Assembly (NCBI RefSeq): GCF_963678975.1
Contig: NC_089274.1
Span: forward strand, 5,134,001 to 5,198,000
Reading direction: 5' to 3'
Length of the DNA stretch: 64,000 nucleotides
Source: Dysidea avara
Taxonomy: Eukaryota; Porifera; Demospongiae; Dictyoceratida; Dysideidae
The position numbers and the translations under genes are program-made. The notes beneath the pieces were generated by a model, which saw only the letters and a program-made list of their open reading frames with translations, was not told where the DNA came from and ran no database searches. Below are positions 34,201 to 44,300 of this stretch, piece after piece. Positions within the stretch are counted from its first letter, which is position 1, and each line of letters begins with the position of its first letter.

Positions 34201-36147
34201 GTAGCAATAGCAAAGACACCACAATCTGTGGTCCCAGCTTGCTTTGGCATTTTACCATGGATGCTGGTATTGATATCTGAACCACAAATATTTTCAACCA
34301 GCTGCCGTACTTGAGAATCAACTGTGTTGAATATGGAATCATAAATTAAAATCTTCCCAGCCTCACACTGTAGATTAGAAAATGTTATCCAGTGATTACT
34401 ATGGACATGCAGAATTTGAACCAATGGCGTACGAATGTCAAGTTTGAATTTAGTTTGTAGCAATGTTAACTGTAAGCCTGTGATGTCTGGAAATTTCTCC
34501 TTCAAAATAATCTGAGCAAAATTTATGTGCTTGTTGTTTAACTGTCGTCCATTGGACACGGCATTTCTATCTTCTAAAGACAGTCGGATTTTGTGATGCA
34601 GCCAAACATCTTCATTATTATGGTCACATCTCGATGTACTTTCCTCCTCTTCAACTTTAATTTTTTTTGGCTGGATTTCCTGGGAGATCTTCCCCATCTT
34701 TTAAGGCTTCCTTTGGTGTGTCTTGTGCAGTAGTAGCTTTTATATTATTTGGTTTTTGCTCACATAGCTGCAACATTTTCTTTGCTTTAGAGACAAGACA
34801 GTTGCTACCCTGAAACACCAATACACACGGTATCTCCAACCCACCTTGGTTTAAATCTCGAGAATAGCATCTGCTTCCAGTAACTCTACAAGAGATTGCT
34901 CCTCCCATCTGCAAAAACACTGAGCATGAAGAGCTTATTGTTACTGGCAGATGTCCAACAGTTCCAACATCTCTTTTGGTTACTTTCACACAGAATGGGT
35001 CGTGTGAGTTTCCATCTTCTGGCGAGCATGGCAGAGTTTCACCAAGAAAAGGTGTCCATACTTCTTGATATACATGGTAACCTCGAATTTTCGAATTATA
35101 CTCGTATGTTACCACTGCAAGGCTAGCATCATCCATCCTCGTATAGCTATAGCACTGATTGATATATTCAGTATTTCACACACTTATTGAAAATGGCACT
35201 GAAATGGATTCTGGTGTCGTGATCGTCCCGTGGTTCGTGACCTACACGCATGTAGCTATGGCATAGCAGCCAGCTGTCTGTATAATGGTTACTTAAATCA
35301 TATTCATAGCGCAATTGCTGATAACTCCCTCACAGAATCTTACCAGCAACCTTTGAGTAGCACCCACAAGAATTATTCATTCACGAAATGTTGCTGCATT
35401 CACGAAAATTTCATCACGAAATTTTATATTTGTCAAATTATTCCATCGCTCACGAAGATTTAAGACCACGAAAATTTGGAGCTATACGGTATGTCTTGGG
35501 AAGCCTTGTACGAACTGTACAGAGCACCCTTAAACTTATTGCAATATTACATGTGCAGAAGTTAATACAGACTTCATTTCGCTTTTACTTCTTACGTAAA
35601 AGCTGTTTTTACCATTATTTAATGATTTTGCTTATGTGGGTACGTATGAACATACAAACATAGGTAGGTAGGTAGGTGGGTAGGTAGGTGGGTGGGTAGG
35701 TAGGTGGGTGGGTGGGTGGGTAGGTAGGTAGGTAGGTAGGTACACACACACACAAACTTTTACGAAAACAATTTCAGTAAAGTGGGCATGTGCCTGGGTT
35801 AACAAAGGGTACAAAAGTGAATTCAGACACAGATGAAAATGATTTCTAACCTTGCAGACCACTTCCCCACCCAAATACAAAAAAGGAAAAAGTGGTCTGG
35901 GTACAAGACTAGCATAATGCAGTGCCCATCAAAATCATGGGTGTGCATTTTATAGAATACTCTACATTAATCATTACCTCTTTATTTTGCAATCGAAACT
36001 GCCATCCTCCCGACCACTGATCTTTATCTCCTTCACATCACTAACTGCGCATACAAAACGCCATTCTTCCTCGGTAGAATCAAAACTAATCTTTATTTGG
36101 ATGGGCCTAGTTTCTTGCTTCGGATCAATATAGCTACCATCATTCAT
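28283..36147 (-). CDS. Gene B: N-terminal domain shared with gene A, long disordered region, Cys-bearing C-terminal exons
   Basis: Exons on the minus strand: 36147-35978 (ATG at 36147, MNDGSYIDPK), 31659-31241, 30385-30333, 29447-29406, 28856-28737 and 28480-28283. All joins keep phase (2, 1, 0, 0, 0), which supports one gene. Exon 1 has IQIKISF and a REDGSFDCKI strand resembling gene A exon 1. Exon 2 is disordered: Ser/Pro/Thr-rich with a poly-Gln run. The last two exons read VAPLHKERIKIELTRKRRH and FLHGGEFDTCKFYKKDE, then RLRDEYLRYIEDHLKTC, ending TAG at 28283. No family is recognised. It may be the 5' half of the kinase gene, because the kinase lacks a first exon and lies directly downstream on the same strand. 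No clean donor with the right phase was found to prove this. Intron 1 contains a complete pogo-type transposon. Confidence 0.65.
29986..30213 (+). other. Unassigned plus-strand ORF in an intron of gene B
   Basis: A 75-codon frame (MKTRSRDIQVLAQ at the start) has coding-like composition for about 50 residues, then turns hydrophobic. It is antisense to gene B and no splice context or family supports it. Recorded as uncertain. Confidence 0.15.
30572..30895. mobile_element. hAT-type MITE with 8-bp duplication, 324 bp
   Basis: CAGGTTTGGGCGTAACACAT opens the element and the opposite end reads GGCCCAACACTG, the inverted counterpart. CATACCAC flanks both sides (30564-30571 and 30896-30903). TTGGGC-plus-GTAAC ends are a common hAT MITE style. 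It lies in a gene B intron. Confidence 0.75.
32509..33997 (+). CDS. Pogo-family DDE transposase, one frameshift
   Basis: Frame 1 (32509-32943, 144 aa, start MSLYKYFKPK) has a Ser/Ala-rich leader and a helix-turn-helix-like block (YTDKERAAIGNYAVQHG, then STVNDWKKEI). Frame 2 (32912-33997) carries a basic KKKKRGRP patch and the DDE_1 domain: INWDQTGI with Asp126 of that ORF, DKRQITAVFAGSLTGDFLP, IFDEFSGQ with Asp242, and VPPNCTDMLQPLD with Asp278. These are the expected DDD positions of pogo/Tigger transposases. The frames overlap at an A8 run near 32924-32931, where one A fewer would join them. It could be one protein made by slippage, an assembly error or a recent lesion. The enzyme would cut and paste the surrounding element at TA sites. 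Confidence 0.85.
34092..34697 (-). CDS. Ulp1/SENP-type cysteine protease (C48-like) carried by the transposon
   Basis: The frame is 201 aa, starting MGKISQEIQP. The catalytic set is all visible: His102-Trp103 (SNHWITF), Asp120 (LIYDSIF), Gln153 and Cys159 (KQAGTTDCGVFAIA). The segment QLNNKHINFAQIILKEKFP matches the substrate-groove region (LND..IN in classical members). Such enzymes cleave SUMO or related modifiers. The first 20 residues overlap the HIRAN ORF in another frame at an A8 run (complement of 34661-34668), so HIRAN and protease may be one polypeptide. I recall HIRAN-plus-Ulp pairs as frequent in cnidarian and sponge genomes. Here it lies inside TIRs with a pogo transposase. The host target is unknown. 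Confidence 0.85.
   Translation of the reverse strand: MGKISQEIQPKKIKVEEEESTSRCDHNNEDVWLHHKIRLSLEDRNAVSNGRQLNNKHINFAQIILKEKFPDITGLQLTLLQTKFKLDIRTPLVQILHVHSNHWITFSNLQCEAGKILIYDSIFNTVDSQVRQLVENICGSDINTSIHGKMPKQAGTTDCGVFAIATATSLLHGINPSEYTRSLIRSHLIQCFENLDLTPFP
34657..35136 (-). CDS. HIRAN-domain protein carried by the transposon
   Basis: The frame is 159 aa, starting MDDASLAVVTYEYNSK. HIRAN-like features run from about residue 19 to 105: GYHVYQEVWTPFLGE, NSHDPFCVKV, VGHLP, CRVTGSRCY and GGLEIPC. HIRAN domains, known from HLTF/RAD5-like remodelers, bind DNA 3' ends, so this module could tether the element's products to DNA ends. It ends PGNPAKKN at an A8 run; deleting one A would continue directly into the Ulp1-type frame. 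It starts about 350 bp inside the right TIR, so the promoter should be in 35140-35489. Confidence 0.75.
   Translation of the reverse strand: MDDASLAVVTYEYNSKIRGYHVYQEVWTPFLGETLPCSPEDGNSHDPFCVKVTKRDVGTVGHLPVTISSSCSVFLQMGGAISCRVTGSRCYSRDLNQGGLEIPCVLVFQGSNCLVSKAKKMLQLCEQKPNNIKATTAQDTPKEALKDGEDLPGNPAKKN
35545..35800 (+). repeat. Dispersed repeat R2, copy 2, with GGTA/GGTG microsatellite
   Basis: Collinear with 17640-17800. A run of GGTA, GGTG and GGGT tetramers occupies about 35661-35741, followed by an ACACACA tract. The minus-strand ORF at 35880-35632 is made of this microsatellite and rejected. Confidence 0.7.
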
Positions 36148-36300
36148 TATCAACTCCACCGGACTTAGTCCATGGTGAAAACTGCTGATAGACGTCAGTG
36201 AAACACAAGCAACTAATAACAGGAATGTAGCATTTGAACTTTGACCTCTCACGTGACTTATGCAGCAGCTATTCGTAATAATTGTGGTTTTTACCCGTGG
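36148..36300. promoter_or_regulatory. Candidate bidirectional promoter between gene B and the USP gene
   Basis: Gene B (minus) has its likely ATG at 36147 and the USP-like frame (plus) has its first in-frame ATG at 36301, leaving about 150 bp between divergent starts. A CTCACGTGA word at 36247-36255 contains an E-box CACGTG. This is inference from gene order; no transcription start was identified. Confidence 0.35.
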
Positions 36301-39300
36301 ATGCGAAAACCACGATGGGTTTGTTTGGCTTTGAAAACAGGAAACATCTGCTTTCTGATTTCTGTGTTGCAATGCTTGATTAGGATTCCGAAGTTTCTTC
36401 ATTTCTGGACACACTGCACAGTGTCGTCACTGATCGAAATTGTAAGTAATTGCACGCCAACGCTACTAATGAATAGCCTAGTCGATTATTTTGTTATGCA
36501 GCTACTGTAGCTAGCGATATTGTGTGCACTCCTTGCTACAAGAACTTACACAATTTGTAGCCACACATAGCAATCAGAGTGAATGCTGTCCAATTTAGTT
36601 TAGCCGGCTAGTACACTTGCCTTTTTCCGCATCAAGCTATTGGGAATGAAGCTATTGAACACCCTATGTTTACAATATGTTGAGGTTCTGTTCAGTCAGC
36701 AGTTTGATACTATGCAACCATGCATGATTGTGGATGTCAATACATAGCTACAACATGCTGCCAGCTATATAGCTAACAGTGCTAAATTAAAAATTATTTA
36801 GGTATTGTGGCTAGTAGTGAATTGAGAAAGTTGTGCAGTCAAGTAGAGAGAAGTGATGAGTTTATCTCAAGGCCAGTGTATCTCACAGCTATCGTCAACT
36901 ACCTTCCAAGTAACTATATAATACTGATCTATGATGCATTTTATACTGCTGTTGCTATTCGCAACACCTGCATGATTGTTCTGTTCAGTTTAGCTAATAT
37001 ACTGTAAAGTAGTTGCTATAATAATAGCATTATAGGTGAAATGTATCTAACTACTCTAGTTTTGATTTTAAGTAAACTTTAAGGTGGTGTGCATGCAACC
37101 TAAATTATAACTGAGCCTGCAGAAACAGGGTACACAAAATTTCCCCACTTGTCCAAACTGTCTGTCATTATGCATAACTTAATGCCATCACCTCTTAATA
37201 TTATACTCTTGATACTATGACCTATTAGCCATGGGTTACAGTATAAAATACACTGTTTTTTATTCCAGTACTGAGATATGACCTGTTGTGTAATGTATAC
37301 CAATGTGCCCCAGCTGTTTTTTCACAGTTAGCACAATCACATTTCCATGTATTTGGACTATCTAATTATAGCTCTACAGCACTGAGGATATAGTAGTATG
37401 TATAAATCCCAGTATGTGGGAGTATCAAAGTGCTGCACTGCATGATAACTACCGTAAAGCAAGACAGAGTGGTGCTACTGGACTGTGCAATAAGTTAGTT
37501 ATCACCAGTGATAACTATAGCTTATCGACCTGTGGTAGAGCCACTCATACTATGTAGTTCATGACATAATATCAACCACAAATGGAAATGTTTACTGATA
37601 ACTAAATATTTATTTGTTTATTTATTATATGAAACTGTTAATGTAAAAACACACCAGTACAGTACTTACACCTGCAATAAAAAATAATGGTTAATCCTTT
37701 ACATAGTGGCACCATACTATAGTGATGTATTAAACAAATGTCAAGAAACAGTCTGTTTATCAGTCATTCTGGTAATCAGTCCCAGCGGTATTAGTGTACA
37801 GTAAAAAATCAACTTCAGGCTCTATCATTCTATTTCAGGAGTAATCCTTGCCACTTTTTAGCTCAAGCACGTAACTCCACCAACAGGTGACAAAGGCAAA
37901 TTGTAGCTCTGGAAACTGCTGCTTTATATGTACAAACGTCCATTGCCACAATTAGCTACAAAGTTAAAATTGTACTTAATCTTGAGCACTTTAACAAGAA
38001 CTAGAACGTATTACAAAGGAACTTACTTTATAACATCTGCAAACTGTTCCGAGCACTGGGCCTCCTGTTAGTAGCTACGTGTTTGCTAATCCAACTTGAA
38101 TTTGTTGCTATATTGCAGGTTTATTATAAACAACTTATACAATGCTAATATAATGATCTAGACATTATCCATAATTAATTAGCGATATGGAGTGCAGTAT
38201 GATGCTCATGAAATGCTATTGGGGATATTGAATTCAAAGTCAGCAGTTGCAGCAGGCGTTGAAAAACTTATTCAATTTGAAATGTTCAGAGAAGGTAAGT
38301 ATAGCTTAATTACTGTATCATTGTGCTCTACTGTTTTTGCTATATTAGTAACATGGAGCAAATGTCAAATATTATCACAAGCAGTATCAAAGTATAGTCA
38401 TCTCGATGTACCAGTTTATTCACATCAGGTACACATATTTGATATTTGTGTGGCCTAGCCTAAGTATTAGATGTTATGTGATGTTTATGCTTGCACATGT
38501 GTTGCTTCATCAATTAGTTCGGCTTTAAACCTTTTAATTTCAGGTTTTCAATTCAACTTTACCAAAAGCCATCGTAGAAGAGCTGGATAAAACTGAACAA
38601 CTGGATGGACCCAACAAATACAACTGTTCAAGGTATGTATACATGTTTACATTTTTGGTGTTGTATATAATACAGTGATTTAATTACACAGATGTAAAAC
38701 GTCTTGCATAGCTGACATCCACTATTGTGCTAAAACACTGCCTGATATTCTGATTGTTCATATTAAACGGTAGGTATTATATATTACAGTTACTATTTAC
38801 TCCGTTCATCCAAGTGCATGGGTTAGCATCTTTCAACACTTTTTTATAATCACAATTGGAACAATAATTGTCAGTATCTATTATTAAGTCTGAAAATGAA
38901 CTATACACTTTCTTGCTTACTATAGCTAGTTGCTGTACTGCATGTGCATCTGGATTTAGTGAATGATCGTTCCCTATAGGATATTCTAATGTATAATAAA
39001 TTAGGTAGGTGGTAAGCCTACCTAATTTAACTTAAGCATACACTGAACGCATCAGAAACAATCTGAGCTGGAGAGTCTAAAATACAAAAATTCCTTTGGG
39101 GACTCTGCTGTAATATAGGGCAGGACCCCTGCCCTGTATGGATGCCGATGTGTGTAAGCATACAGATCTTTACACTATTTCACTCCCCTACGCTTTCATC
39201 AATAATCTTATTATGCCCCTTTGGACATATTTTAGCAAGACTACAAAAATTAGTATATCATGTTACCTAAATACCATAAACACCTACATACATACATATA

Positions 39301-39325
39301 CTTTTAAACTGTTCTTACGTTATAG

Positions 39326-39386
<61 letters not shown>

Positions 39387-39413
39387 ATCTATCTATCTAT
39401 CCATTTCTCTATA

Positions 39414-39445
<32 letters not shown>

Positions 39446-40119
39446 ATATAATTATCCTGCACACACCTTATCCAGGGGCGGATCCAGAGTTTGGAAAGAG
39501 GGGGGGCACCTTACTGAAAAACAGTTGAAGACCAAAAAAAAAAACAACAATAATAGCTAGTGATCCTTTACCAAATATATCACGTCTGTTATGTAAAATA
39601 AAATCCTATTTATAGCTTCATAGGTAAGCTACACTGCCTCATGAACATTGTGACTGCTTTATTAGAGTAACTGACTGCTCTATTAGAGTATCTTGATCTT
39701 GTATGCAATTTCTTGAAGGGGGGGGGGCATTTGCCCCAAATGCCCCATCCTGGATCCGCCATTGTTATCTGCTGTGTTTATGCATTTAGATTTGAAAGTA
39801 GGCGAAGTAAAGTCAAGAAAATATGCACATCTATGCCAATTGTTAGTTCTTTATGCATTATTTACAATCAGGTTTAATGTGCACATGGTAAAACCACATT
39901 TAAACTATTTTGCAGGAAGCAGAACACAATTATGATCTAAAAGCTGTTGTGTCACACATTGGGACAGAAGCTGCTTCTGGACACTATGTCACTTGTGTGA
40001 ATACATTTGCAGGATGGGCAATATTTGATGATTCTAATGTACGATACGTTTCCGAAGCAGATGTCCTTAAACAACAGGGCTACATTTTGTTTTATCAAAA
40101 AAGGACAATTCTGCAATAA
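36301..40119 (+). CDS. Ubiquitin-specific protease (USP, C19 family), compact
   Basis: Exons: 36301-36441 (Cys box GNICFLISVLQCL), about 36802-36910 (SRPVYLTAIVNYLPS), 38182-38294 (YGVQYDAHEML), about 38350-38429, about 38545-38632, 38691-38770 (CKTSC and LPDILIVHIKR), about 39789-39840 and about 39916-40119. The last exon holds the His box (VVSHIGTEAASGHYV), the Asp box (FDDSNV) and ends QGYILFYQKRT, then TAA. Order and motifs match the USP fold, with Cys, His and Asp retained. Unusual points: the Cys box reads GNIC where GNTC is common, and exons 1-2 and 2-3 do not join in phase as drawn, so a small exon or lesion is missing. It is short, essentially a bare catalytic domain. An M5 element and an ATCT microsatellite lie in its seventh intron. 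It probably removes ubiquitin; partner unknown. Confidence 0.7.
36911..38181. other. Long USP intron; nothing definite
   Basis: No further exon was recognised, although the phase mismatch suggests one is hidden here. A small palindrome, AGTTATCACCAGTGATAACT, lies near 37497. Confidence 0.35.
39328..39452. repeat. ATCT tetranucleotide microsatellite
   Basis: Long runs of ATCT with short breaks. The ORF at 39138-39560 is mostly this repeat (Ile/Tyr/Leu/Ser periodic) and is rejected. Confidence 0.9.
39473..39764 (+). mobile_element. Short TIR element M5, copy 2, with 5-bp duplication
   Basis: The ends CAGGGGCGGATCCAG and GGATCCGCCATTG are flanked by TTATC on both sides. It is the reverse complement of the copy at 23777-24087, including the G/C homopolymer near one end and the ACTCTAATAGAGC-type module. 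Confidence 0.8.
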
Positions 40120-41310
40120 CACTGACACAGGTATTTCACATATTAGTTTGAGAAGAATATGATGTATGGTTAATGCAGGAGAATGCAAACATATGTGGTA
40201 GCCAAGGACCTAAACCAGATGCTATTAATACAGTGGTTCTGTACACATTATACTCATCCATTGAGTACCACTTTACAGCTGGTAAACAAGAACCAAGTTG
40301 GCCACGGAAAGCAATCAAACAGCAAGGATTGTGCTTTTGCTCCATTGGTACATATAATGTAAATGTCAAAGTTAATTAATTGACAATGCAATAGACTGTC
40401 ATTGTCACTCGTTGGCCAAGCAACGAAGCAACAGCTGAAACTCAGCACTAAAGATGCTAGCAACAAAGCACAAGTTTGTGTAATTTTATAATACATCTAC
40501 TTTATTGGCAATAATAGGTTTGTGACGACATGTCTAATAGCAAGGATATTGATGCCAATAATGCTTCGGTATGTGTAGTAAACTATGAACTAAAACTTAG
40601 ATACTATTATATAATGTATAATATATAATATTGTATAATATTGTATAACACTACTGTATAATATAGTTTGCAGTTAGACAATTTAAGCAACCAAGGCAAA
40701 GCTGAAGTTAAGCACAAAGAAGACTAACAGCAACACAAAGAAGACTAACAGCACAGCATGGGTTTGTGTTTGAAGAAAATACTTTATCATTCATGGCATG
40801 GTTATAGAACCAAGTTAACCAAGGAGATTTAGCTAAACACAACGCTAGTGCTCCACAGGTATAATTAAATATAAATACTAGAGTTTATTCTTGACACTAC
40901 ACAGTTTGTGGTTGGCCAAGTAACCAAGAAGCTCAACACTTTTGATCCTAGCAGCACAACTAAGGTTTACATATCCCTTACAATAGTGGATTTATACACA
41001 CATGCATACAAAATAAGAGCCAAATTGGTCAAGATGGAAAACCTAACAAAAAGGACACTACTGATACTTCACAGGTAAAACAATAGTAGGTGAAGGAGGT
41101 GCATGGCTCATTGATAACACTATAGTTTATGGTTGATCAAGCAATAAAACAACAACCTAAGCTTAGCACTAATACTACCAACAATACAACCCAGGTTTCT
41201 ACACTTGTACCTACACTAACTTATTTTCTAAATTTTAATGTAAGAACCAAGTTGGCATTGGAGACAAAACTAATAGTGAGGATGCCACTAGTGCTCCGCA
41301 GGTACGTATA

Positions 41311-44300
41311 TCAAGACACACGGTAGTGTGTCGTGCGGCCCAAGAAGCCGGCGCGCCACACCGTGAGTATATTGACAGGAAGAACGAAAACGTCATTTTC
41401 ACACCTTTGTATCTCGGTGATCACTTATCTGATTGGAACCAAATTTGCTACACAGTTGCCCGCCAGCCAAGGGAGTCTACATTCCAAATTTGAAGGGAAT
41501 CGCTCCAGCCATTTCCGAGATACGAGCTGCCAAAGTTTCGTTTTTTTTTCTTCGTTTTTTTTTTCTTCTTCTTCTTCGTCTTTTCGCACACTTGCAAAAA
41601 TTGCTATAACAAGCAAATGCGTACTCCGATCGCCTTGAAATTTGGCACACAGAAAGGGAGTCCAAAGGCGAATCCTAGCATCAACTTTGGTACAAATCCG
41701 ATGAATGGTTCAGGAGGTATGACCGATTATTCGCGTACAACAAGATCGATTTGTTGTCACGCCTACAGGGTAAACCGCTTCATGGAATGAGTTGAAAATT
41801 GCTATGTAGATGGAGTAACCATCGTAGGAGTGCCTTTTGGTGGTTTGAAAGGAATCGAGATAAAGATCACGGAGATATGACACAAAACCCAACCTGTGTC
41901 ACAATTACGCGATCGATTTTTATGAATAAAAAAGTATTAGTTTTCACGCCTACTAGGCAAACCGCTTAGAGCAATGAGCTGAAAATCGGTGTATAGCTGG
42001 AATAATCTTCATAGAAAGTCCTTGCAGTAGTACAGAAGAATCGGATTACAAACCACTGAGTTATGATTCGAAAGCCAACTCCGTGTAGCAAATGCGAGAT
42101 CGAGATACTCTAATAGAACAGTCACCCTAATAGAGCATTCGGCTAATTTATTTACTCCATTATAGAATTTTATTACATCACAAGTTATTCTGTAGGGAGT
42201 TCAGCTGCAAACAGTTAATCTTATAGACAGTTCAGCAAGAAGACAATCACCATGTGGAGAGTTAAGCAAATATACCACTATAGAGATTCAGAACATTACA
42301 AGTCACACTGAAGAAAGTTCAGCTATAAACAAGTCATGCACTGTGTAGAGAATTCAGCTACAATTAAGTCACTCACTAGAGAATTCAGTTACACAGAATT
42401 CTGCTACACGCAAGTCACTGTGGAGAGAGTTCAGCTACAAACAAATTACCCTTTAGAGTGATCAGCTACAAACAAAACACTTTGCAGGGTGTTCAACTAC
42501 AACAAATCAATTACCTTTAGAGCGATCAGCAATGAACAAATCAACACAAATCTACCTGTAGAGAGATCAGCTAGAAACAAATCACCCTGAAGAGAGTTCA
42601 GCTACAAAAAATCACCCTGTAGAGACATCAGCTAGAAACTAGACACAATGTAAGGAGTTCAGCTACAAGCAATCACCCTGTAGAGAGTTCAGCTAAAACA
42701 AACCAACCTGCAGAGAGATCAGCTACAAACAAATCACCTTATAGAGAGTTCAGCTACAAACAGATTACCTGTAGAGAGATCGGCTACAAACAAATCAACC
42801 TGCAGAGAGATCATCTATATACACACAAATCAACTTGTAGAGAGATCAGCTACAAACAAATCACCCTGTAGAGAGATCAGCTAGAAACTACACACAATGT
42901 AAGGAGTTCAGCTACAAACAAATCACCCTGTAGAGAGATCAGCTACAAACTAGACACAAAGTAAGGAGTTCAGCTACAAGCAAATTACCATGTAGAGAGT
43001 TCATCTACAAACAAATCAACCTGTAGGGCAATCAGCTAGAAACAAATCACCCTGAAGAGAGGTCAGCTACAAAAAATCACCCTGTAGAGAGATCAGCTAG
43101 AAACAAATCACCCTGAAGAGAGGTCAGCTACAAAAAAATCACCCGGTAGAGAGATCAGCTACAAACAAATTGCCCTGTAGAGAGATCGGCTACAAAAAAA
43201 TCAACCTGCAGAGAGATCAGCTACACACAAATCAACTTGTAGAGAGTTCAGCTATAAACAAATTACCCTGTAGAGAGATCGGCTACAAACAAATCAGCCT
43301 GTAGAGAGTTCAGCTAAAACAAATCAACCTGCAGAGAGATCAACTACAAACAAATCACCTTATAGAGAGTTCAGCTACAAACAAATCTCCCTGTAGAGAG
43401 ATCAGCTAGAAGAAGTTACCTTGTAGAGAGTTCAGCTTCAAACAAATCACCCTGTAGAAAGATCAGCTAGAAGAGGTCACCTTGTAGAGAGTTCAGTTAC
43501 AAAAAAACTACCATGTAGAGAGCTCAACTACAAACTAGTGACATTGTAGAGACATCAGCTAGAAGAAGTTACCTTGTAGAGAGTTCAGCTACAAAGAAAC
43601 CATTCTTTAAAGAGCTCAGCTGCAAACAAACCACCTGTACAGAATTCAGCTACAAATAAATCACCCTGTAGAAAGATGAGCTAGAAAAAGTTACCTTGTA
43701 GAGAGTTCAGTTACAAAGAAACCACCATGTAGAGAATTCAGCTACAAACTAGTGACCCTGTAAAGACATCAGCTAGAAGAAGTTACCTTGAGAGAGTTCA
43801 GCTACAAAGAAACCATTATTTAAAGAGCTCAGCTGCAAACAAATCACCTATACAGAATTCAGCTACAAACAAATCACCATGTAGAGAGATCAGCTAGAAG
43901 AAGTTAACTTGTAGAGAGTTCAGCTACAAAGAAACCATCATTTAGAGAGTTCAGCTTCGAACAAATCACCTGTAGAGAGTTCAGCTACAAAAAAATCTCC
44001 CTGTAGAGAGATCAGCTAGAAGAAGTTACCTTGTAGATCGTTCAGCTACAAACAAATCACCCTGTAGAGAGATCAGCTAGAAGAAGTTACCTTGTAGAGA
44101 GTTCAGCAACAAAGAAACCACCATGTAGAGAGTTCAGCTGCAAAGAAATCACCCTGTATAAAATTCTGCCACGAACAAATTGCCCTGTAGAAAGATCAGT
44201 TAGAAGAAGTTACCTTGTAGATAGTTCAGCTACAAACAAATCACCATGTAGAGAGATCAGCTAGACGAAGTTAACTTGTAGAGAGTTCAGCTACAAAGAA

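Larger units (their letters stand above)
32379..35489 (+). mobile_element. Pogo-type transposon carrying HIRAN and Ulp1-type ORFs, 3.1 kb
   Basis: The left end CCGTATAGCTCCAAATTTTC followed by GTGGTCTTAAATGTTCGTGA has its reverse complement at the right end (to 35489) with about one mismatch. TA flanks both ends (32377-32378 and 35490-35491). Subterminal CACGAAAATTT words recur on both sides and may be transposase-binding repeats. The plus strand encodes a DDE transposase (32509-33997); the minus strand encodes HIRAN and Ulp1-type ORFs (35136-34092). The two units converge with about 95 bp between stops. It sits in gene B intron 1. The near-identical TIRs suggest recent insertion. Confidence 0.85.

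Noticed and set aside
35632..35880. 82-aa minus-strand ORF next to gene B exon 1
   Set aside because: Dominated by the GGTA/GGTG microsatellite in repeat R2.
36241..36414. Minus-strand frame extending gene B exon 1 upstream to 36414
   Set aside because: The plus strand here encodes the USP Cys box, and gene B has a good ATG at 36147 in the position matching gene A's start; the upstream part is probably a shadow.
39138..39560. 140-aa plus-strand ORF
   Set aside because: Mostly ATCT microsatellite translated as a periodic peptide, then the end of M5.
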